Below are positions 1 to 6,642 of a stretch of 64,000 nt of DNA, piece after piece. Origin of the DNA: Bacillus timonensis (lineage in GTDB: Bacteria > Bacillota > Bacilli > Bacillales > Bacillaceae_L); NCBI GenBank assembly GCA_020171895.1, contig JAIVAN010000004.1, positions 495,155 to 559,154 on the forward strand, written 5' to 3'. The first letter of the stretch is position 1, and the number at the start of each line of letters is the position of its first letter. Under the pieces are notes generated by a model. The model saw only the letters and a list, made by a program, of their open reading frames with translations, did not search any database and had not been told where the DNA came from. The position numbers and the translations under genes are program-made.

Positions 1-2
1 TT

Positions 3-1142
3 ATGAAAGAAAAGGAACAGCGATTGTTAGAGGAATTTGCCAATTATCAAGAGCAACAGAAGAAGATAAAGAAGATGCAGGATGCGATTCGTAGGCTGCG
101 TCAATGGGCACATGAAGGGGATAATGAGAAGTTTTTTAAAAAAGCTGCAAGTATGCAAAAGGCACTTGATCGAATGGATAAAATTAAGAAGCCAATTTTT
201 GAACGAAAGAAGATGGATTTGCAGTTTGAGATGAATGAGCGAAGTGGGAAGGACGTATTTGTCTACGAAGATGTTGAGAAGTCGTTTGGCGAGAAAGTGT
301 TGTTTCAGCCAACTTCATTCACGATTCATTATAAGGACAGAGCAGCGCTTGTGGGGAACAATGGAACAGGAAAATCAACGCTATTAAAGTTTTTAACAGA
401 TGAAATGAAGCTAGATCGTGGAATGGTGCGGGTTGGTAGTAATGTAAAGTTGGGGTACCTTTCACAATCTGTCATGCATAGCGAGAAAAATGAGACGGTC
501 ATCGAATCATTTCGAGACGTCGTTCCTGTGGCAGAAGGGGAAGCAAGGCAGCTGTTAGCCCGATTTATGTTTTATGGCAATTCTGTGTTCAAGCGTGTGA
601 ATGGACTAAGCGGTGGTGAGCGAATGCGTTTGCGTCTAGCTCAAATGATGTATCAAGATATTAACGTTCTTTTACTTGATGAGCCGACGAATCACTTAGA
701 CATCGATTCTCGTGAGGTATTAGAAGAGGCACTGAGTGAGTTTGATGGAACCATTTTTGCCGTTTCCCATGACCGTTATTTTATCAATAAGCTGTTTTCA
801 AAGATTTTATGGCTGGATGAGGGAAAGGTAACACCTTATGTTGGAAACTATGATGAGGCAAAGGCGAAGAAAACAGAGCTCCAAAAGCTACCTGTTAAAG
901 TCGCACCTATCGTAGAGAAGAAGGAATGGAAGAAACCAAAAGTTGACTATCGTAAAAAAATGGAGCAGCTTGAAATAGAAATCATCGCTTTAGAAGATCA
1001 ATTGATCGAAATTGACGAAGAGATGAGCTGTGAACAGAATGTAGAAAAGTTGCTGGAGCTTCAACAAGAACGTGACACCGTGGTGAAACATCGAGACTTA
1101 CTTTTTTCTGAATTAGAGAAGCTAGACGAGCTTTCATCATAA
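3..1142 (+). CDS. ABC-F family ATPase, C-terminal half (5' end outside window)
   Basis: Soluble ABC-F proteins bind the ribosomal E site and free stalled or antibiotic-bound ribosomes. What is visible is a basic coiled-coil linker (about residues 1-80) and the second nucleotide-binding domain, with Walker A GNNGTGKS near residue 118, signature LSGGE near 202, Walker B VLLLDEPTNHLD near 222 and the H-loop SHDR near 256. It ends in a charged coiled-coil C-terminal extension (about 300-379). There is no membrane segment, which separates it from transporters. The first ABC domain must lie upstream, so the ATG at position 3 is probably internal. It may be the first gene of a run reaching 2353, because no terminator is seen before 2378. 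The subfamily cannot be fixed from this half. Confidence 0.9.
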   Translation: MKEKEQRLLEEFANYQEQQKKIKKMQDAIRRLRQWAHEGDNEKFFKKAASMQKALDRMDKIKKPIFERKKMDLQFEMNERSGKDVFVYEDVEKSFGEKVLFQPTSFTIHYKDRAALVGNNGTGKSTLLKFLTDEMKLDRGMVRVGSNVKLGYLSQSVMHSEKNETVIESFRDVVPVAEGEARQLLARFMFYGNSVFKRVNGLSGGERMRLRLAQMMYQDINVLLLDEPTNHLDIDSREVLEEALSEFDGTIFAVSHDRYFINKLFSKILWLDEGKVTPYVGNYDEAKAKKTELQKLPVKVAPIVEKKEWKKPKVDYRKKMEQLEIEIIALEDQLIEIDEEMSCEQNVEKLLELQQERDTVVKHRDLLFSELEKLDELSS

Positions 1143-1155
1143 AAGGAGGAGAAAG

Positions 1156-1590
1156 ATGGGGAGGATCTTTTGTTTACTGATGGTTGTTTCTTTAATGGTA
1201 GGTTGTCAATCAAATGAAGTGATTCATAAAGAGGGAAGTATTTCTAGTTATCAGCCTTCTTCAAAAGATATTGTAAATATGCATGGTGATATCACGAATA
1301 TCGATCGATTTTTTTCTTTTGTGGAACATGTAAAGGAAGGAAAAGATGATCGAATTCGAGTGGTGACGTATACAGAAGAAGGTGACCCGATGTTACACGA
1401 TCTTGATTACGATGGAGAGGTCATCACATCAACGACGGATACGAGAAGAGATAAATTTGGTTCTGGTGGTATTAACACGACCACTTGTGCTTCAATAGAT
1501 ATGATTGAAAGCAAGGAACGAACAGATTACACACTTTCTGGATGTGATCAAAAAAACATAGATACGATGATACTCGTCATTTGGAAGTAG
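1156..1590 (+). CDS. DUF4362-type lipoprotein
   Basis: A 144-residue protein with a lipoprotein signal peptide: hydrophobic residues 4-16 and the lipobox LMVGC put the lipidated cysteine near residue 17. The mature part has the pattern I associate with DUF4362: a GDITNIDRFFSFVEHV stretch, IRVVTYTEEGDP, a DYDGEVI segment and two later cysteines (TTTCAS and LSGCDQ) that could form a disulfide. A strong AAAGGAGG site precedes the start, 13 bases after the ABC-F gene. Function is unknown; it should sit on the outer face of the membrane. Confidence 0.8.
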   Translation: MGRIFCLLMVVSLMVGCQSNEVIHKEGSISSYQPSSKDIVNMHGDITNIDRFFSFVEHVKEGKDDRIRVVTYTEEGDPMLHDLDYDGEVITSTTDTRRDKFGSGGINTTTCASIDMIESKERTDYTLSGCDQKNIDTMILVIWK

Positions 1591-1642
1591 ACGAGAAAAA
1601 GGATAAAATAAAGAGAATGAGCTCAATGAGTGAGGAGGAAAA

Positions 1643-1933
1643 ATGATGATAAAAGTAACACAAGCTGCAATTCATCAAATCACATCTGAAGTTCAAGATG
1701 TGATCGACGAAGGCAAAACCCCAATGATTCGCTTAGAAATGGGCATTGGTTGAGGTGGTCCGCAGCTGCGACTGACTCTGGAGGAGTCGGCTTTAACACA
1801 AGATACAACCGTTGAACAGGATGGTATTCAATTTTTAATCAATGAACGAGATCGCGTTTATTTTGAAGATGTAAAGATCGATTACACGAAAGATGTGTTA
1901 GGCGGAGGACGTTTTCACGTCTTACGGGTGTAA
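1643..1933 (+). CDS. HesB-like (A-type Fe-S carrier family) selenoprotein; in-frame TGA read as selenocysteine
   Basis: ATG at 1643 follows a GAGGAGG site. The frame runs 96 codons to TAA at 1931 with one internal TGA at 1751-1753 (codon 37). Reading TGA as Sec gives EMGIG-Sec-GGPQLRL, the place of the conserved cysteine in the HesB/IscA-like fold; the rest (LTLEES, DVKIDYTKDVLGGGRFHV) is intact and typical. Just after the TGA the codon choice becomes oddly GC-rich (CCG CAG CTG CGA CTG), and 1772-1790 can fold into a 7-bp hairpin with loop TGGAG, 27 bases from the TGA to the first loop G, as bacterial SECIS elements require. HesB-like selenoproteins are a known family, thought to act in Fe-S or redox chemistry. 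No selA, selB, selD or tRNA-Sec gene is in the window. A nonsense mutation is the alternative. Confidence 0.85.
1772..1790 (+). promoter_or_regulatory. candidate bacterial SECIS hairpin
   Basis: Stem CTGACTC/GAGTCGG (7 bp, one G-U pair) closes the five-base loop TGGAG at 1779-1783, so a G is within the first two loop bases as in bSECIS elements. The loop lies 25-29 bases after the in-frame TGA. The sequence is far more GC-rich than the gene around it. An adjacent palindrome, CGCAGCTGCG (1761-1770), could extend or compete with the stem. Confidence 0.7.
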
Positions 1934-1960
1934 AACATAGAGAAAGTAGATGTGGTTCTA

Positions 1961-2353
1961 ATGAGGAGAATGTTAGTAGGTGTAGTGATGATAATGGCGC
2001 TTTTTTTAGCGGGGAATTATTTATTTGGTCAGAACGATTCAAGCTTAACCTCGATTTCAACAGCTGAATTAGCGGAGAAAATGAAGGATAAGTCAGAGGA
2101 TGTCTTTTACGTGGACGTTCGTGAACCTAGTGAATATGAAGAAGGTCATATTGAAGGGATGACAAATGTTCCTCTAAGTACATTAAAAGATAATTATGAA
2201 GTGATTCCAAAGGACAAAGAGGTTGTTTTAATCTGTCGAAGCGGGAATCGCAGCATGCAGGCAGCCACGATATTAGAAGAACTTGGCTATCCTCGTATCG
2301 TAAACGTCGATGGCGGCATGCTTAGTTGGCAAGGAGAAGTTGTGACGGAGTAA
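1961..2353 (+). CDS. membrane-anchored or exported rhodanese-domain protein
   Basis: Single-domain rhodanese with an N-terminal hydrophobic segment (about residues 3-20), so the catalytic domain should face outward. Residues about 35-128 hold the fold: YVDVREPSEYEEGHIEGMTNVP, then the active-site loop CRSGNR with its catalytic cysteine, and VDGGMLSWQG near the end. The family moves sulfane sulfur (or selenium) via a cysteine persulfide. The start is uncertain: GTG at 1952 and ATG at 1961 or 1970 are all possible, and I chose 1961 because a full signal segment follows. It lies 18-27 bases behind the HesB selenoprotein, a second chalcogen-related gene, and a terminator follows. Confidence 0.85.
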   Translation: MRRMLVGVVMIMALFLAGNYLFGQNDSSLTSISTAELAEKMKDKSEDVFYVDVREPSEYEEGHIEGMTNVPLSTLKDNYEVIPKDKEVVLICRSGNRSMQAATILEELGYPRIVNVDGGMLSWQGEVVTE

Positions 2354-2377
2354 TATAGAGAAATAATATACGTAAGG

Positions 2378-2414
2378 ATAGTAGACCGATGTAGCACTGG
2401 TCTACTATTTTTTT
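2378..2414 (+). terminator. rho-independent terminator after rhodanese
   Basis: Ten-base-pair stem ATAGTAGACC/GGTCTACTAT around an 11-base loop, followed by a run of T. It closes the possible ABC-F/lipoprotein/HesB/rhodanese unit. Confidence 0.85.
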
Positions 2415-2525
2415 ATGAAGTGCACGTTGAAAATCTAAAAAATGTTAATGTTTAAATGTAAGAATATGTTAGAATAAGTAAAATATATGAAACTACGGGG
2501 GCGACCTAGAAGGAGAGAGGTAAAT

Positions 2526-3332
2526 ATGTATAGTACAGAAGAAAGAAACGTCTATTTTAACAAAGTAATACAAGAAATAGAGTCTTCCCAATTCGTAGAA
2601 GGTATTGTTCAAATAGGCTCTGGTGTCATCGGATATAAGGATGAATTCTCAGATATTGATTTAATGGTTGCTACCTCTCAAATTGAGCAAGCTGAAAAAA
2701 CAAGAGATGTTCTACGAGAAATCTTCAGTAGCTTTCATCCAAGCTATATAAAAGAAAAGCAATTCAGCAAAGATATCTTTCTAGTGATTGCGATCCTGCA
2801 AAATGGACTAGAATTTAATGTTTCAATTGTGCCTAGAGAATTTTTATCCGTAAAATCACCTTTATGGAAAATCATTGTTGATAAAACGGGATCTGTGACT
2901 GAGAAAATGAACCATGAACATGAGAATTTTATGAAGAAACCTATCAAATATAACGTAGGTTTTGATGTGGCATTTGAGTTTGTGTATTGTGCGTTGTCAT
3001 TAGAGAAAGAATTGAAGCGAAATAACGTCATCTATGCATTAAAGATGCTTGAAGAAATGAGAGACTTTACGTTAATCGTTCAAGCATTAAACGAAGACAA
3101 AAAGCTTCATCAGTTTAAAGCCTATGAATCTCTAAACCCTGCTTTTATCCAAGAATACCTCTTAACATTCCCTAGTGAAGCGACTGTTGAAAGTGTGCGA
3201 GAGTCAGCTGAAAGAGTGAAAATACTGTTTGTCAATTCACTGAAACAAAGTACTATGTTCTCCATGGATGATAAATTAGAACAACTTTTATATCAATCTA
3301 CAAATAAAGCAACGTGTAAAACACTTGGGTAA
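2526..3332 (+). CDS. nucleotidyltransferase-fold protein
   Basis: 268 residues from ATG 2526, which has AAGGAGAGAGG seven bases upstream; the frame is open 39 bases further up without a site. The N-terminal third shows the pol-beta nucleotidyltransferase signature: IGSGVIGYKDEFSDIDLMV (G-S, then D-x-D), followed by a strand carrying a possible third acidic group. The C-terminal half is helical. The layout resembles aminoglycoside nucleotidyltransferase-like proteins (AadE/ANT(6) group), but there is no close motif match, so the substrate is unknown. It stands alone between terminators. Confidence 0.75.
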   Translation: MYSTEERNVYFNKVIQEIESSQFVEGIVQIGSGVIGYKDEFSDIDLMVATSQIEQAEKTRDVLREIFSSFHPSYIKEKQFSKDIFLVIAILQNGLEFNVSIVPREFLSVKSPLWKIIVDKTGSVTEKMNHEHENFMKKPIKYNVGFDVAFEFVYCALSLEKELKRNNVIYALKMLEEMRDFTLIVQALNEDKKLHQFKAYESLNPAFIQEYLLTFPSEATVESVRESAERVKILFVNSLKQSTMFSMDDKLEQLLYQSTNKATCKTLG

Positions 3333-3347
3333 TTCCAGGTGTTTTTT
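3317..3347 (+). terminator. terminator overlapping the end of the nucleotidyltransferase gene
   Basis: AAAACACTTGG pairs with CCAGGTGTTTT (one G-U pair) around a short loop containing the stop codon; a T run follows. Confidence 0.8.
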
Positions 3348-3433
3348 AAATAGACTGACATGCTAATAATGAATGATGATAATGTGAAATTTGATTTTTA
3401 CTATATAGAATGTTGGCTCGAATTAATTAATGC

Positions 3434-3545
3434 GTGTTAATCGGAGTGGAAGGACCGAGACTCCAGCAGGAGATGCGCTAGGCTTGAGACCCCACAGGCA
3501 TAAGCCGAGGAGGCTCAAGAAGCGCCCTGCAACGCAGATTAACAC
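3434..3545 (+). repeat. dispersed GC-rich foldable repeat, copy 1
   Basis: Ends are the inverted repeat GTGTTAATC/GATTAACAC. Inside are a GGCTTGAG/CTCAAG stem and an apical AGGC/AGCC hairpin. The segment matching the CGTGGAAAGCGAGG part of copies 2 and 4 is missing. It is followed by GTTGAATG...TATTTTCAGTGTA, also found beside copy 4. It lies in the 438-base gap before the M20 gene; no gene is seen there. Confidence 0.85.
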
Positions 3546-3664
3546 CCTATGTTGAATGTAAAAGAAACGTATTTTCAGTGTAGAAAAATTAAAAACGTTT
3601 CTACATACACAGTGACATTATTTTTGTAGAATTGAAGATTTTTCAAAAAACTAGTATTTATTGG

Positions 3665-3694
3665 TTGATAATGTGACGACGATACGAGTATAAT
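3665..3694 (+). promoter_or_regulatory. candidate sigma-A promoter for the M20 amidohydrolase gene
   Basis: TTGATA (3665-3670) and TATAAT (3689-3694) are separated by 18 bases, ending 76 bases before the chosen start. Confidence 0.5.
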
Positions 3695-3770
3695 TCACAT
3701 TAATTATTTAAAAATTAAAAATAGAATGACACTTATTTGCACGATGTTTTTTAAAAAGGGGAGAACATTC

Positions 3771-4970
3771 ATGAACAATTTATACACATTACTAGAACAG
3801 CATTATGAGGAAATGGTTGAAATCCGTCGTCACTTACATGAAAATCCAGAGTTATCTTTCCAAGAGGTTGAAACGCCTAAATTTATTGCAGAGTATCATC
3901 AAAAATTAGGTCTTGAAGTCCGCACAGAAGTAGGTGGTCGTGGCGTTGTAGCGACGCTAAAAGGTGGAAAACCAGGTAAAACAGTTGCGCTTCGTGCTGA
4001 CTTTGACGCATTACCAATACATGAGGAAAATGATGTGCCATACCGCTCAAAAGTTGATGGTGTGATGCATGCATGTGGTCATGACGGGCATACTGCAACA
4101 CTACTCGTGTTAGCAAAGGTTTTACATAGCATGAAGGATGAGCTTGAAGGAAATGTCGTATTCATACATCAGCACGCTGAAGAGTATGCACCAGGTGGAG
4201 CGATTGCCATGGTTGAAGATGGTTGTTTAGAAGGAGTAGATGTGATTTTCGGAACTCACTTATGGGCAACAGCGCCTGTTGGACATATTGGTTATCGTTC
4301 AGGTCCTGTAATGGCAGCAGCAGACCGCTTTGAAATTAAAGTGCAAGGAAAGGGTGGCCATGGAGCTCAGCCTCATTACACAAAGGACGCAGTTGTGATA
4401 GGAGCACAGCTTGTAACAAACTTACAGCAGGTTGTCAGTCGTCGTGTTGATCCATTAGAATCTGCGGTGTTAAGCATCGGTTCATTTGAAGCAAAAAATG
4501 CCTTTAACGTCATTGCAGACTCTGCTACGTTAGTAGGTACAGTTCGTACGTTTAACGAAGATGTGCGTGATTTAGTAGAAAAAGAAATTGGTAGAATCGT
4601 AGAAGGTACGTGTTTAGCAGCAGATGCAACGTATGAATATGGCTTCCACCGTGGCTATCCGGCTGTTGTGAATCATGAGGCGGAAACCGAGTTTGTAGCC
4701 GAGTTAGCAGTGGATGTTCCGGGAGTTGACACGGTGTATCAATGTGAGCCAGTCATGGGTGGAGAGGATTTCGCGTATTATTTACAGCATGTAAAAGGAA
4801 CGTTTTTCTTCACTGGTGCAGCAAATCCTGATTGGGAAGTCACGTATCCACATCATCATCCGAAGTTCAACATTGATGAGCGTAGCTTATTAGTTGCAGC
4901 GAACACACTTGGTGCTGCAACGTTGAAGTTTTTAGGAAAAGAAGCGAAGGTTGCAGAGAAAACGGTATAA
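3771..4970 (+). CDS. M20D-family metal-dependent amidohydrolase
   Basis: 399 residues. Hydrolyses an N-acyl or peptide-like amide bond with a two-metal centre. The metal ligands are visible: HACGHDGH (about residues 100-107), HQHAEEYAPGG (about 141-151), and a late PVMGGEDFAYY with a PHHHPKF histidine group near the C terminus. Residues about 180-290 form the dimerisation lid (KGGHGAQPH). The length is normal for YhaA/AmhX/hippurate-hydrolase-like enzymes. ATG 3771 follows AAAAGGGG; the 15-codon upstream extension lacks a site. No signal peptide, so it is cytosolic. The substrate is not predictable from context. Confidence 0.9.
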   Translation: MNNLYTLLEQHYEEMVEIRRHLHENPELSFQEVETPKFIAEYHQKLGLEVRTEVGGRGVVATLKGGKPGKTVALRADFDALPIHEENDVPYRSKVDGVMHACGHDGHTATLLVLAKVLHSMKDELEGNVVFIHQHAEEYAPGGAIAMVEDGCLEGVDVIFGTHLWATAPVGHIGYRSGPVMAAADRFEIKVQGKGGHGAQPHYTKDAVVIGAQLVTNLQQVVSRRVDPLESAVLSIGSFEAKNAFNVIADSATLVGTVRTFNEDVRDLVEKEIGRIVEGTCLAADATYEYGFHRGYPAVVNHEAETEFVAELAVDVPGVDTVYQCEPVMGGEDFAYYLQHVKGTFFFTGAANPDWEVTYPHHHPKFNIDERSLLVAANTLGAATLKFLGKEAKVAEKTV

Positions 4971-4978
4971 AGTGGAAG

Positions 4979-5011
4979 GAAGCGAATGACTTTTGTTATT
5001 CGCTTCTTTTT
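4979..5011 (+). terminator. terminator after M20 amidohydrolase
   Basis: GAAGCGAAT/ATTCGCTTC nine-base-pair stem, then TTTTTA. The gap to 5314 holds no other recognisable gene. Confidence 0.85.
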
Positions 5012-5248
5012 ATTTGGTTGAAGATTATAGAGCGATTTTCGAATAAAGAAATGAAGTCGCATTGAAGGTATGATACACTTTCGAAAATTTATGGTTCAAA
5101 TGAAATAATGGTAGAAAATCGTTTGATACAAATTTACTGGGTTTGATAAACAATCTTATTTTTTGATACACTTTTGCCTCTTATGAGCCAATTCCTTCTT
5201 ACGTTCATTCTGAATCTCATAATAATCTCCTGTCCCTAAAATTTCGTA

Positions 5249-5277
5249 TTGCGAAATATATCCTTCCCGTATAAAAT
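5249..5277 (+). promoter_or_regulatory. candidate promoter for MFS gene
   Basis: TTGCGA at 5249-5254 and TAAAAT at 5272-5277 are 17 bases apart, 38 bases before the start at 5315. Confidence 0.4.
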
Positions 5278-5314
5278 AGAATACATAAATATACTCAGAC
5301 GAGGGAGTCCAACC

Positions 5315-6538
5315 ATGAATCGCAAACTCTTACTATATGTAAAAGCACTATCTGATTTTGGAACGTTTATGGATTTAATTGTATTAAATGTTGTTATTTA
5401 CACAGCGACAGGAAGCGCTGCGTGGTTAGCGGCTACAATGGCTGCTAGAACACTAGGTGGAGTTCTTTCAAGTATGTTCTCAGGAGTTCTTGCGGATCGT
5501 TTTGACAGAAGGAAAATTATGATTTGGGCGGATGTCCTTCGTGCACTCATTATCTTGGCACTTATTCCTTTTCCAAATCCAACAATGATTTTAATTGGTG
5601 CCTTTTTCATCGGCTTAACGAGTACATTCTTCATGGTTAGCTTTAACGCGGAAATTCCGCAAATTTTTGGAGAAGATAAAGTACTTGAAACAAACTCAAT
5701 GATATCTCGCTTAACATCAATCAGCTTAGTAGCTGGATTTTTAGGTGCAGGTTTCATCACGGATATTCTCGGATACAAGGTGACATTGATGATTGATGCA
5801 GGGACGTATTTGTTATCAGGACTTGTACTTATGAAAATGAAATGGGAAACAGCCCCAGCTAGAACAATTGAGATTGCTAGCGGTATAAAAGAAAAGGTTT
5901 TATCTATCTTCAAAGATATGAAAGAAGTTTATTTTTATTTAAAACTAGCACCTATGTTATTAATGATTAATGTCGTATTTCTGATTAGTGCTTTTGCAGG
6001 GAGTTCGCATAATCTTGGAATTCCGCTACTTGCTGAAACCATTGATGATACGAGACAAAGTTTTTATTACGGAATGATATGGGGGATATGGGGGATTGGT
6101 GCAGTCCTTGCGACTTACACCCTTCCAAAATTAAAATGGCTCAAAGATCATAAACTGTATTTTGCTGGATTTATGTGCGCGATTCTCATGTCGACTGGTT
6201 TTATCATCTTTTTATCAAACACTAATATTGCCATGGTCCTTGGATTTGCCTTTTTCACAGGAATCTTCGATGCTTGCTTTAATACGCTTCATGCAACGAT
6301 CCTACAGAAGTCTGACAATCATATTCGTGGACGAATTTTCGGTGTAGGAATGCTTTTAAAATCGTTAGGGTTTGCGCTTGGATTTATTGTTGCACCTGTA
6401 TTGTTAAAGCATTTTACAATGCCAGGAATGGTTTGGATTCTTCACGGTACGATGATTACAACAACAGTTATCGTTAGTATTACGGCGGCACTTTGGCTTG
6501 CGAAGCGTAAGGTTTTAATAGAAGCTAGTGTAAAATAA
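5315..6538 (+). CDS. major facilitator superfamily transporter (DHA3-like exporter)
   Basis: 407 residues with about 12 hydrophobic segments and the loop 2-3 motif GVLADRFDRRKIM typical of MFS drug or metabolite exporters. A central cytoplasmic loop near residues 185-215 separates two six-helix halves, and a second copy of the motif appears as IRGRIFGVGML. ATG 5315 has GAGGGAG ten bases upstream; the 22-codon upstream extension overlaps the promoter region. Monocistronic by position. Substrate unknown. Confidence 0.85.
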   Translation: MNRKLLLYVKALSDFGTFMDLIVLNVVIYTATGSAAWLAATMAARTLGGVLSSMFSGVLADRFDRRKIMIWADVLRALIILALIPFPNPTMILIGAFFIGLTSTFFMVSFNAEIPQIFGEDKVLETNSMISRLTSISLVAGFLGAGFITDILGYKVTLMIDAGTYLLSGLVLMKMKWETAPARTIEIASGIKEKVLSIFKDMKEVYFYLKLAPMLLMINVVFLISAFAGSSHNLGIPLLAETIDDTRQSFYYGMIWGIWGIGAVLATYTLPKLKWLKDHKLYFAGFMCAILMSTGFIIFLSNTNIAMVLGFAFFTGIFDACFNTLHATILQKSDNHIRGRIFGVGMLLKSLGFALGFIVAPVLLKHFTMPGMVWILHGTMITTTVIVSITAALWLAKRKVLIEASVK

Positions 6539-6557
6539 TTTGATTTTACAAGAAAAA

Positions 6558-6583
6558 GTGTGGGACATTCCCATGCTTTTTTT
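6558..6583 (+). terminator. terminator after MFS gene
   Basis: GTGTGGGA/TCCCATGC eight-base-pair stem with two G-U pairs and a CAT loop, then seven T. Confidence 0.75.
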
Positions 6584-6642
6584 ATGTTCTTTTTTGATGA
6601 CAATCGCTATAATGAAGGCAACGAAGGAAGCCGGGTGATTAG

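Noticed and set aside
1751..1753. Nonsense mutation or frameshift making the HesB gene a pseudogene
   Set aside because: The stop is exactly at the Sec/Cys position, the frame stays intact on both sides and a SECIS-like hairpin follows; kept only as the alternative.
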